This document shows positions 9,093 to 16,802 of a DNA stretch of 64,000 bases, piece after piece; the first letter of the stretch is position 1; each line of letters begins with the position of its first letter. Origin of the DNA: JANQGG01 sp964642175 (GTDB lineage: Bacteria > Bacteroidota > Chlorobiia > Chlorobiales > Chloroherpetonaceae); the NCBI GenBank assembly GCA_964642175.1, contig CAZXOK010000001.1, positions 496,001-560,000 on the forward strand. The letters run 5' to 3'. A model generated the notes under the pieces. It was not told the DNA's origin. It worked only from the letters and a program-made list of their open reading frames with translations, and did not search any database. Made by a program: the position numbers and the translations under genes.

Positions 9093-10279
9093 TGCTTGCC
9101 AATTTGGTAATCCTTTATTTTACGGTAAAGCGTTCGTTCTGTAATGCCAAGTCTTTTAGCTGTCTGACGTTTATTGCCCTTGCATTGTTTCAGCGTTTCT
9201 TCAATGGCATATTGCTCCAGTTCCTGCAGAGTAGGGGTATTGGAATTCTTATTTGCCTCCTCGTAAAATGATTTCAGCATATCGCGCAGATTTAGAGTAT
9301 CGGGTTCGCTCTGATCTTCTTTTGAAAGAATACTCTCGGCACGTTCCGGCAAAAGCAACTGAGATGAATTTTGAGCCGGGTTTTCAAGCAAATGCGACAG
9401 CATGCTCTTGATTTGAGACATATCGGTTTGTAATTGGATCAATGCCCGATATATCATTTCTTTTTCAAAATCATTTTCAAATCTGTCCTGCGGTTTCAGA
9501 TACGGCTTTTTGTCATCCCCACGATTTAAATAAGACTCCAGGGTATTTTTGGTGATTTTTTCATCATTTTCCAGGACAATCAAAGACTCTATTAAATTTC
9601 GGAGTTCACGGATGTTCCCTGGCCAGTCGTGATTGAGTAATAATTCTGCTGCTTCGGTTGTAAATCCAATAAATGTCCGGTTATGCTTTTTTTCAAAATC
9701 ATGGACGAATTTTTCGGCCAGCAGTAAAATATCCTGGCCACGCTCACAAAGGGGAGGTAAATAAAGCTCAACAGATTTCAAACGGTAGTAAAGATCTTCC
9801 CGAAACCTGTTTTGTGAGACTTCCAACTGCAGATCGCGGTTTGTGGCTGCTACAATTCGGGTATCAACCTGGGTGAGTTCTGAAGAGCCTACACGCTGAA
9901 ACTGCCCATTTTCCAGTACCCTGAGCAATTTAACCTGGGTTTCAAGGGGCAGTTCACCAATTTCATCCAGGAAAATTGTTCCGGTATCTGCTGATTCAAA
10001 ATATCCTTTTCGTGAAGCCGATGCACCAGTAAATGAGCCTTTCACATGACCGAATAATTCCGACTCAATCAACCCCTGGGGAATTGCGCCACAATTCACA
10101 GCTATAAACGGCCTTTTGGCGCGCCTGCTGTTCTGATGGATGTATTGGGCAAAAACTTCCTTACCGGTACCACTTTCTCCCGTAATCAGGACTGTAACAT
10201 CGGTAGAGGCTACCTGGCCGGCAAGTGCTACCAAACGCTTGATTTCGGTGGATTGGCCTATAATGCTTTGCTCTTGCAT
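9089..10279 (-). CDS. Sigma-54-dependent transcriptional activator, AAA+ plus Fis-type HTH, no receiver domain
   Basis: This is a bacterial enhancer-binding protein of 396 residues. The AAA+ domain begins almost at the N-terminus: Walker A GESGTGK at 34-40, the sigma-54 contact loop GSFTGA at 81-86 (consensus GAFTGA), FLDEIGELP for Walker B, and the R-finger region RFREDLYYRL. A variable linker with acidic and Gln-rich sequence follows, then a Fis-type helix-turn-helix at the C-terminus (NKRQTAKRLGITERTLYRKI). There is no N-terminal receiver, GAF or PAS domain, so control must come from a partner, from expression, or be constitutive. The ATG at 10279 is preferred to a TTG four codons upstream. 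It may be cotranscribed with the SPOR gene upstream. Confidence 0.88.
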   Translation of the reverse strand: MQEQSIIGQSTEIKRLVALAGQVASTDVTVLITGESGTGKEVFAQYIHQNSRRAKRPFIAVNCGAIPQGLIESELFGHVKGSFTGASASRKGYFESADTGTIFLDEIGELPLETQVKLLRVLENGQFQRVGSSELTQVDTRIVAATNRDLQLEVSQNRFREDLYYRLKSVELYLPPLCERGQDILLLAEKFVHDFEKKHNRTFIGFTTEAAELLLNHDWPGNIRELRNLIESLIVLENDEKITKNTLESYLNRGDDKKPYLKPQDRFENDFEKEMIYRALIQLQTDMSQIKSMLSHLLENPAQNSSQLLLPERAESILSKEDQSEPDTLNLRDMLKSFYEEANKNSNTPTLQELEQYAIEETLKQCKGNKRQTAKRLGITERTLYRKIKDYQIGKH

Positions 10280-10365
10280 GCCGTTTAACAATTTATAGCT
10301 TGATAAATTCTGGTTATAAAATGTGAAAACTAAAATACTTTGTTCGTTTGAACGAAGGCAAGGTT

Positions 10366-10959
10366 TTATCTATGCTCAACAACAAATGAATCATAAGGAA
10401 TGCTTTCGGCCAGGTTGTCTATTTGCTCGCGGGTGGTTTTATAACCATTCCAGCGAACTTTATATGAAACCTGTCCATAATCATCCCTGAATGTCAGAAT
10501 TGTTGTTTGAATGTTACCCGGAAACTTTTGTGAAAATCTTTGAGCATTTTCAAGGCTGGCAAAGCTGCCAAATTGCAACGTGTATCGCACTTCGGGAATA
10601 AGCGATGCCGGCTCTTCTGTAATGGGTTTTGGTACAAGGGTGGTTTGAGTACTGCTAACAGCTGTTTGGTATTCCATGAGCCGGGAGCGGCTAATCGAGC
10701 TGAGCTTTGACTCGGGGTATAAAACCAGAAAACGCTCGTACATGGCCCTTGCTACATTACCATCCTGCTCTAAAAGAGCGTTGAGCATCATGGCCTCGTC
10801 GTTTTTAAGTGAAAGCGTTTTCAAATTCTCAAGGGCTGAAAAATTTCCCGTGGTGGCATATTTTAGAATAATATCCGAGAGGTTTTGCTGTTGTTGCGCG
10901 TTTAGGTTTAGCGAATACAGGCAACTAAAAACAAGGATGATCAAAAGTTTTTGTATCAT
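10366..10959 (-). CDS. Secreted SPOR-domain protein
   Basis: The protein has 197 residues. An N-terminal signal peptide (MIQKLLIILVFSCLYSLNLNAQQ) would send it to the periplasm. The middle (about 25-95) is helical and resembles a TPR-like segment (ARAMYERFLVLYPESKLSSI). The C-terminal 75 residues form a SPOR domain (YTLQFGSFASLENAQRFSQK and KVRWNGYKTTREQ), which binds denuded peptidoglycan glycan strands, usually at division sites. It lies about 90 bases upstream of the sigma-54 activator on the same strand and could form an operon with it. The precise role in the envelope is unknown. Confidence 0.82.
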   Translation of the reverse strand: MIQKLLIILVFSCLYSLNLNAQQQQNLSDIILKYATTGNFSALENLKTLSLKNDEAMMLNALLEQDGNVARAMYERFLVLYPESKLSSISRSRLMEYQTAVSSTQTTLVPKPITEEPASLIPEVRYTLQFGSFASLENAQRFSQKFPGNIQTTILTFRDDYGQVSYKVRWNGYKTTREQIDNLAESIPYDSFVVEHR

Positions 10960-11067
10960 AAGTTATTTACGGGCTTTTGAAACGGTTCAGGCATAATTTG
11001 CCTTTGATGCAATACGCATTAGTTACGGATTGTTTCTTAAATTTTATCAAATTCAAAAAGAAAACCT

Positions 11068-11075
11068 TATTTTTG
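11068..11075 (+). promoter_or_regulatory. Candidate Bacteroidota-type -7 element before ispE
   Basis: TATTTTTG matches the TAnnTTTG consensus of the primary sigma factor of Bacteroidota. It lies 26 bases before the ispE ATG. The matching -33 TTTG is not clear, so only half of the promoter can be seen. Confidence 0.3.
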
Positions 11076-11101
11076 AGCCAATTTTAATCAATTTTTTTAT
11101 T

Positions 11102-11971
11102 ATGTCGGTAGTAGTAAAAGCATATGCCAAGATTAATTTAGCCTTATTTATAACCGGTAAGTTACCTAACGGGTATCATACATTAGAAACCATTTTTGCC
11201 CCTATCCACTGGTACGATGAGTTGACATTTGAGCCGGCTGAATCAATATCCATGACCTGTTCCGTCCCTGAATTACCTACGGATAATTCTAACCTCTGTG
11301 TAAAAGCAGCTCACGAATTAAACAAGTTAGCAGGAACAACACATGGGGTGGCAATACATCTTGAGAAGTCGGTCCCGTTTGGTGCCGGATTAGGTGGTGG
11401 CAGCAGTGATGCCGCCTGTGTTTTGACCACATTAAACGACATGTGGAAAACCGGTATAGATAAATCCAGCATGCATAAACTGGCCACTTCGCTGGGTGCA
11501 GACGTCCCGTACTTTATAGAAATACCAGGTTTAGCCCTTGGACAGGGTGTTGGAGAAAAATTAACCGATTTGGAATCGGCATTTCCGTTTTATATTGTGA
11601 CTGTATTTCCCAAGGTTCCGATATCCACTGTATGGGCCTATAAAAATTTTAAACCTAATTTTTCCAGAGATTTACCGGATTTGGCAGAGATTACGAAACT
11701 CGCGTGTCAAACCAGGGATAGCAAATTATTAAAAGTTTTTGAGAACGATTTTGAGTCGGTGGTTTTTGATCATTACCCGGAGATTAAAATGCTCCGCGAC
11801 CAGTTGAATACATTTGGCAGTTTACTTACACGGTTATCGGGTAGTGGCTCAGCCCTGTTTGGTGTATTTCAAAATCAAGAGGATGCCGAAGCCTGCCATC
11901 AGTTTTGTAAAACGAACTATCCATCATCTTTAACCCCATCCGGTTTTGTTATGAAGCCTGTTGAGGTATAA
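11102..11971 (+). CDS. ispE: 4-(cytidine 5'-diphospho)-2-C-methyl-D-erythritol kinase
   Basis: This GHMP-family kinase of 289 residues performs the ATP-dependent phosphorylation step of the non-mevalonate isoprenoid pathway. It begins MSVVVKAYAKINLALFITGK, the family hallmark with the catalytic-region Lys10. It has the glycine-rich ATP motif PFGAGLGGGSSDAA near 92-105, GADVPYF near 138, and the late motif RLSGSGSALFG. The ATG at 11102 is the family start; the longer frame from a TTG at 11030 is not needed. The next gene, 30 bases downstream, also acts on isoprenoid chains, a sensible pairing. Confidence 0.94.
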   Translation: MSVVVKAYAKINLALFITGKLPNGYHTLETIFAPIHWYDELTFEPAESISMTCSVPELPTDNSNLCVKAAHELNKLAGTTHGVAIHLEKSVPFGAGLGGGSSDAACVLTTLNDMWKTGIDKSSMHKLATSLGADVPYFIEIPGLALGQGVGEKLTDLESAFPFYIVTVFPKVPISTVWAYKNFKPNFSRDLPDLAEITKLACQTRDSKLLKVFENDFESVVFDHYPEIKMLRDQLNTFGSLLTRLSGSGSALFGVFQNQEDAEACHQFCKTNYPSSLTPSGFVMKPVEV

Positions 11972-12001
11972 GACAATTAGAAAAAACCATTCAACATATT
12001 A

Positions 12002-12769
12002 ATGAATCAACAGTCTGTTTTTACTTCTTTAATGGCTGCCAGCTTATCAAATGGATCAGGATTCCTGCTATTGATTGATCCTGATAAGTATGAAATTCAT
12101 CAATTAAAAACCTTGGTCCGGTCTGCCCATAAACATGCTGTCGATGCTATCCTGATTGGAGGAAGCCTGATGCTCTCGAATCGGTTGGATGAGTACATCG
12201 GGTTGGTTAAAGAAGAAACAGATATTCCCGTGATCATTTTCCCCGGGAGTATCATGCAGGTTTCGGGTGAGGCCGATGCCTTGTTGTATTTATCGCTGGT
12301 TAGCGGTCGTAATCCCGAATTTTTAATTGGCAACCATGTGGTTGCAGCGCCTACTCTGAAACATCTTGGTATTGAAGTGATCTCAACGGCCTATATGCTC
12401 ATTGAATCCGGACGCTCTACTTCGGCCAGCTTTATGACAAACAGCACACCCATCCCACGGCATAAACCGGAAGTAGCCGCTGTCCACGCCCTGGCTGCAG
12501 AATACCTTGGTATGAAAATCACCTATTTGGAAGCCGGAAGTGGTGCAGAGCTCTCTGTACCGGTTGAAACCATCAAAGCGGTTGCCCAGACCGTAGATCT
12601 ACCCATAATTGTTGGTGGCGGTATCAGAACCCCAGAAGATGCCCGCTCAAAAGTGGAAGCCGGCGCTGATTTTGTGGTGGTAGGGAATGTGTTCGAAAAG
12701 AATGGTGATGAATATTTTTTGCAGGATATGGTGGATGCAGTACATACAAATGTGGGCAAACCAATTTGA
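12002..12769 (+). CDS. Geranylgeranylglyceryl/heptaprenylglyceryl phosphate synthase homologue (PcrB/GGGPS family)
   Basis: This TIM-barrel prenyltransferase has 255 residues. Family features include LLLIDPDKYE near the N-terminus (Asp binding of the phosphate-magnesium site), DAILIGGSLM, PVIIFPGS, ALLYLSLVSGRNPEFLIG, the YLEAGSGA motif, PIIVGGGIRTPEDA and GADFVVVGNVFE at the phosphate-binding end. These enzymes join a polyprenyl diphosphate to sn-glycerol-1-phosphate, the first committed step of archaeal-type ether lipids. Homologues of the archaeal group II enzyme occur in Bacteroidota, where their lipid product is poorly known. It follows ispE at 30 bases, so the operon would make the prenyl precursor and use it. 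The prenyl chain length cannot be read from the sequence by eye. Confidence 0.9.
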   Translation: MNQQSVFTSLMAASLSNGSGFLLLIDPDKYEIHQLKTLVRSAHKHAVDAILIGGSLMLSNRLDEYIGLVKEETDIPVIIFPGSIMQVSGEADALLYLSLVSGRNPEFLIGNHVVAAPTLKHLGIEVISTAYMLIESGRSTSASFMTNSTPIPRHKPEVAAVHALAAEYLGMKITYLEAGSGAELSVPVETIKAVAQTVDLPIIVGGGIRTPEDARSKVEAGADFVVVGNVFEKNGDEYFLQDMVDAVHTNVGKPI

Positions 12770-12921
12770 TTCGTGTTAGTTTTTGTTCGGTTTATCGAAA
12801 TTGGTTGGGAAAAGACCGCTTCATTTATAGATTATATTCAGTTTTCTTAGATAGCATTTGTAGTTGAGGATTTGTAATGTTAATTAAAAAATGAAATTGT
12901 AACCTAATAACCCCGGTGGCT

Positions 12922-13517
12922 ATGATTGATTTACCCTATCAAACCAGTATTTCCACGAAATTAAAACACGATTTTTTTATTCTAACCCAATTGAATTTAC
13001 CGGTTATGATTACCGATAGAGAAGGGTTTGTACTCTGGATGAATAAGGAGTTTGAATCGTTATGTGGATACAATCTTTCCGAACTCAAAGGTAAAAAACC
13101 AGGCAAGTATCTTCAGGGGCCTTTTACCAACTGGGAAGTAAAAGACTCAATCAGTAAAGCCATTAAGCAAAAAATTGCTATTGAAGCCGATATTCTGAAC
13201 TACAAAAAGGATGAAACCCCATATTGGGTGTCCTTGAACATCTCTCCGATGATTGATGAAAACGGCACGTTAAATTGCTTTGTTTGTATTGCCCGCGATA
13301 TTACCGAACAAAGAGAGCTTGAAAGGGAAAGTGTCCGGATCATGGCAAAAGCTGCCAAGATGATGATCCCAGAAGGATGGATTAAAAAATGTGCCTGGAC
13401 AGGAAAGGCGAGTATGTAACACTGGAAGAATACATGGGGCGCTATTCCGAAACCCGTTTCTCTCATGGTATTTCACCGAATGCCGCCGAACATGAACTGA
13501 GGCAGCATGACCAATAA
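12922..13517 (+). pseudogene. PAS-domain protein with C-terminal CAWxxK...FSHGISP motif, broken by a frameshift
   Basis: The first frame runs from the ATG at 12922 (a GTG lies two codons earlier) to a stop at 13417-13419. It contains a PAS domain, about residues 20-130 (VMITDREGFVLWMNKEFESL, PYWVSLNISPMIDENG, FVCIARDITEQRELE), then WIKKCAWTGK and a sudden stop. The second frame (mod-3 frame of 13515) carries on with KGEYVTLEEYMGRYSETRF, then SHGISP, ending at 13517. Proteins with PAS or receiver domains often end with a motif like ICAWCKKIRDxxGxWxxxExYxxxxxxxxFSHGICP, and the two frames together supply it. A length change of one base (mod 3) near 13395-13412 would join them. It may be a real mutation or a sequence error. 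Confidence 0.7.
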
Positions 13518-13553
13518 ACCAATTCTCCGATAGACTTAAGCAGTAGCCTAACT

Positions 13554-14201
13554 ATGAAAATACTGTACTTACCTTCAGAGATAAAAGGGCTTATTTTTGA
13601 TGTTGATCTCACGCTTTACGAAAACCGTGACTATTACGATTCCATGGGACCCTTAATGACTGAGCGCCTGGCTCAGGAAATGGGGAAACCCGTTCAGGAT
13701 ATGAAAAAAGAACTGGATGCTATCCAAAAAGCTTATCAAGCTGAGCATGAAGGTCGGAAGCTTTCCATTGGAAATCTGTTCAATCGGTTTGGTATCAGTT
13801 TTGAAGAAAATGTAAAATGGCGTGAGGCCCTTTTTCAGCCTGAACAGTATTTAAGAAAAGACGAGCAGTTAATAGAAACCCTCCAAATACTCAGCCAATC
13901 ATATAAAATAGCGGCAGTAAGCAACAATGCCACCAGTGTGGTAAAACGCACCCTCGAAGCACTGAGTGTGTCGGCATTTTTTCACCCTGTAATTGGTTTG
14001 GATATCTCGCTGGTCTCAAAACCCACAATGGTCCCGTTTGAAATGACCTCCAAATCTCTGGATATCGGATTTCACAACCTTGTGAGCATTGGCGATCGTG
14101 TGGAAATCGACCTGGAGTTACCGATGCAAAACGGCATGGGTGGTGTGTTGGTGGAGTCTATTCAGGATGTGTATGATCTTCCTGATGTTCTTAGCCGATA
14201 A
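13554..14201 (+). CDS. HAD-superfamily hydrolase (phosphatase-like)
   Basis: This HAD hydrolase has 215 residues. Motif I DVDLT supplies the nucleophile Asp16 and the acid/base Asp18. A helical cap follows (about 25-100), then motif II in AVSNNAT, the motif III lysine in VSKPTMVPFE, and motif IV in SIGDRVEIDL. The cap and motif IV wording resemble pyrimidine 5'-nucleotidase/phosphoglycolate phosphatase-like members, but substrate is not predictable. It lies 36 bases after the broken PAS gene and converges with the nitrilase-family gene six bases downstream. Confidence 0.8.
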   Translation: MKILYLPSEIKGLIFDVDLTLYENRDYYDSMGPLMTERLAQEMGKPVQDMKKELDAIQKAYQAEHEGRKLSIGNLFNRFGISFEENVKWREALFQPEQYLRKDEQLIETLQILSQSYKIAAVSNNATSVVKRTLEALSVSAFFHPVIGLDISLVSKPTMVPFEMTSKSLDIGFHNLVSIGDRVEIDLELPMQNGMGGVLVESIQDVYDLPDVLSR

Positions 14202-14207
14202 TTCCCA

Positions 14208-15062
14208 CTAATAACAACATTTGGAAGTGATCCTGTTGAGTTCGGCATTGATCAGGCGCAGGTCTTCGTCCAGGAAATGCGAGGAGTGCAGCCGGGTTCT
14301 GCGAACTTGATTCAGGTCGATCTGGCCATCAACCACCGCAGGTTCAAATATAGGGCCTTTAGCAATGGTTTGGCTGTCGGGCCCGATAATTTCTGAATTA
14401 CCCCAATATGAGAGACTGTCTTCATTGCCGATTCTATTGGCACAGACCACGTAAGTGCTGAATAAATGAGCGTATGTTCGATTTAGCATTTCCCATGTTT
14501 TGGCAATTTTCAACTCACCGGTATTGAGTTCAATGCGAAGGGGACTGGACATTAACGAAAACAAAACTTTGGCGCCTTGAACAGCTAAAAGGTAAGGCAC
14601 CGACATATGCCAAAAGTCTTCACATATGGCCACACCAATTTTGCCAAGTTTTTTGGACTCAAAAATATGAACTTCATGCCCGGCAGAGAAATACCGAAGT
14701 TCCTCAAACATACCGTAGGTGGGTAAATAGATTTTACGATGAACAGTTTTAGCTTCTCCGTTCTCAAAAAAGAAAGCCGAGTTATACACCCCAAAATCTT
14801 CCGATAACTCAATGCCACCGCAAAGAATGGATATATGCTTACTGAGTTTGACAAGCGGGGCCAAACGAGGATCGCTTATAGGCATGGCAATATCCTGGGC
14901 GGCATCCTGAACATTATATCCTGTGAGTGATAGCTCGGGGAAAACAATCATTTCAATGCCATCTTTAATGGCGGCTTCAATCTGTTGAATATGAGTATTG
15001 AGGTTTTCCTGTAAATTTGCCAGAATACAATCAATTTGAGCAATACGAAGTTTTACAGACAT
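14208..15062 (-). CDS. Carbon-nitrogen hydrolase (nitrilase superfamily), NAD-synthetase-glutaminase-like
   Basis: The protein has 284 residues. It carries the Glu-Lys-Cys triad of the superfamily: Glu43 in FPELSLTGY, Lys110 in HRKIYLPTYG and Cys147 in VAICEDFWH. The wording around these residues (YLPTYGMFEELRYF, AICEDFWHMSVPYLLAVQGA) is close to the glutaminase domain of glutamine-dependent NAD synthetase, but the synthetase domain is absent. It probably hydrolyses an amide in the cytoplasm; the substrate is unknown. The last residues KCCY are cysteine-rich. The gene is divergent from the TPR protein gene at 15292. Confidence 0.83.
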   Translation of the reverse strand: MSVKLRIAQIDCILANLQENLNTHIQQIEAAIKDGIEMIVFPELSLTGYNVQDAAQDIAMPISDPRLAPLVKLSKHISILCGGIELSEDFGVYNSAFFFENGEAKTVHRKIYLPTYGMFEELRYFSAGHEVHIFESKKLGKIGVAICEDFWHMSVPYLLAVQGAKVLFSLMSSPLRIELNTGELKIAKTWEMLNRTYAHLFSTYVVCANRIGNEDSLSYWGNSEIIGPDSQTIAKGPIFEPAVVDGQIDLNQVRRTRLHSSHFLDEDLRLINAELNRITSKCCY

Positions 15063-15135
15063 GAGTATGTTATTCTAGACCATTACTGATCTGTTTTCCT
15101 GGACAGGCATTTGCTGCCTAAAATACGGGCTTTTG

Positions 15136-15158
15136 GTGAGAAAAACTTGAAATCTCAC
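15136..15158. repeat. Short inverted repeat in the divergent promoter region
   Basis: Perfect six-base arms GTGAGA and TCTCAC flank an 11-base spacer. It lies in the 229-base region between the nitrilase-family gene and the TPR gene. It could be an operator, or a chance match. Confidence 0.3.
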
Positions 15159-15291
15159 TGAAATATTTAATGGATTTACTCCAAACAGTACCTTGAGAAA
15201 TCAGAGTTGCTTTTGTAACTTAGGCACAATCAAAATTAAGATTACTAACAGTCAATTCAATTCACATTTTTCAATCAAAACAAAACAGATC

Positions 15292-16410
15292 ATGAATAAA
15301 TTGTTTCATGCCTTTGCCATACTGGCCATTGCAGGACTTCTGGGTGCAGCAGATGGCGGTTGCGGAGGCGGCTCTGGTAAAGCCGAAACCTTTATAGCAA
15401 AACAGGATTATAAATCAGCCATTGCGATTTATGAAAAAGAGATCGCGGAAGATCCTCAGAACTCAGAAGCTTATTATGGATTAGGAAAGGTCTATTTTGA
15501 GATGCGGGATTTCATGAAAGCCAAAGAGAGTTTTGATAAAACGCTTGAGCTGAACCCTGAGTCTGAGTATAAAGAACAAATTGATGGCCTGATGTTTACT
15601 ATGTGGGCCATGGCCTATAATGATGGCATTAACTATTACAACAAAAGAATTAAGGCAAAGGACGAACAAATTAAAAGCGTTTATGCCGATTCGGCTGCGT
15701 ATTTCTTTAAACAGGGCATAGAGATCCGCAAAGATACCGTTGCTACATATAACCTTCTGGCCAGTGTCTATAACATTCAGAAGAAAACAGATAAAGCAAC
15801 AAAAATTCTGGAAGAAGCCCTTCAAAATAATATAGCTGATGAGCAGACTTACGAAGTTCTCAGTAAAATTTATCTCTTTTCAGAACCGGTAAAAACCCAG
15901 GAAGCAATTAAAGTATTAAAAGAGGGTGTAAATAAATATCCCAAATCTCCGGTTATGTACCGTCAGTTGGGCTTGGCTTACTTATATGGAGGTAATACGG
16001 ATGATGCAAAACCTATCATGAAAAAAGCGGTTGAATTGGCGCCAAAAGATAAATACATGTGGTTTTACTATGGTTTGGTCTTTACTGAAAAGAAAACCAA
16101 GGAAGGTTACGAAGAAGCCGTAGAGAAGTATAATAAAGCCCTGGAGCTTGATCCGAATTTTTCCGACGCCACCTATAATTTAGCTATTGCGTACGTGAGA
16201 TTGGCTGAAATTGACCGTAAAGCCAATGAAAACAATGATAAATACGATGGTTATAAAGCTCATTACACCAAGGCGGTTGAAATACTAAAGCCTGCCGCAG
16301 AGCGCGACAATAAAAAAGAGCAGTGGCATTTATTGGGTAAAATCTATGCCGAAACCAACCAGATAGAACTTTCCAAAGAAGCGTTGGAAAAAGAAGATGC
16401 GGCCAACTAA
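15292..16410 (+). CDS. Exported TPR-repeat protein
   Basis: From the ATG at 15292 the protein has 372 residues. The N-terminus (MNKLFHAFAILAIAGLLGAA) is a signal peptide, and Cys20 follows in DGGCGGG. The residues before that cysteine do not match a normal lipobox, so lipid attachment is doubtful. The rest is a run of about seven tetratricopeptide repeats, for example AYYGLGKVYFEMRDFMKAKE, MYRQLGLAYLYGGNTDDAK and ATYNLAIAYVRLAE. Such proteins act as scaffolds in the periplasm or on the outer membrane. A longer frame begins at 15193, but its first 33 residues look like untranslated leader. A good terminator follows. Confidence 0.8.
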   Translation: MNKLFHAFAILAIAGLLGAADGGCGGGSGKAETFIAKQDYKSAIAIYEKEIAEDPQNSEAYYGLGKVYFEMRDFMKAKESFDKTLELNPESEYKEQIDGLMFTMWAMAYNDGINYYNKRIKAKDEQIKSVYADSAAYFFKQGIEIRKDTVATYNLLASVYNIQKKTDKATKILEEALQNNIADEQTYEVLSKIYLFSEPVKTQEAIKVLKEGVNKYPKSPVMYRQLGLAYLYGGNTDDAKPIMKKAVELAPKDKYMWFYYGLVFTEKKTKEGYEEAVEKYNKALELDPNFSDATYNLAIAYVRLAEIDRKANENNDKYDGYKAHYTKAVEILKPAAERDNKKEQWHLLGKIYAETNQIELSKEALEKEDAAN

Positions 16411-16435
16411 ACAGGTCAGCAATCCATAAACAAGT

Positions 16436-16472
16436 AAAGCCTTGCTTGAGCGATCAGGCAAGGCTTTTTTTA
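16436..16472 (+). terminator. Intrinsic terminator after the TPR gene
   Basis: The arms AAAGCCTTGC and GCAAGGCTTT pair perfectly over ten bases around a 12-base loop. A T-run follows on the plus strand. It ends 22 bases before the convergent rpsO stop. Confidence 0.85.
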
Positions 16473-16494
16473 TAGGAAAACGATTAAGGTGGTT

Positions 16495-16764
16495 TTACTT
16501 ACGAATACCCAATTCGGCAATGATTTTTCTGTAACGATCAATGTCTACTTTAGTGAGGTATTTCAATAAACTTCTGCGTTTACCGACCAGCTTGAGCAAT
16601 CCGTGTCGGCAATGCTTGTCTTTTGGATTTTGTTTCAAATGCTCGGTAAGTCCGGAAATGTGTTCAGATAAAATGGCAATTTCAACTTCTGGTAATCCTG
16701 TATTTTGAGGTGAGCCGCCAAATCGTTGAACAAGTTCTGCTTTTTTTTCTTTCGTAATAGCCAT
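16495..16764 (-). CDS. rpsO: 30S ribosomal protein S15
   Basis: At 89 residues this has the exact family length. It contains ITKEKKAELVQRFGG, TGLPEVEIAILSEHI, LTEHLKQNPKDKHCRHGLLKLVGKRR and the ending LLKYLTKVDIDRYRKIIAELGIRK-type sequence. S15 binds 16S rRNA early in small-subunit assembly. It is the last gene of the rimP-to-rpsO block and lies 38 bases after ribF. Confidence 0.97.
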   Translation of the reverse strand: MAITKEKKAELVQRFGGSPQNTGLPEVEIAILSEHISGLTEHLKQNPKDKHCRHGLLKLVGKRRSLLKYLTKVDIDRYRKIIAELGIRK

Positions 16765-16802
16765 GCTGGAAATGAATTAGTTTATAAGTGAAAATAAAAT
16801 AA

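Noticed and set aside
12759..12806. AACCAATTT/AAATTGGTT inverted repeat after the GGGP synthase gene
   Set aside because: The arms are 30 bases apart and no T-run follows, so it is not a convincing terminator.
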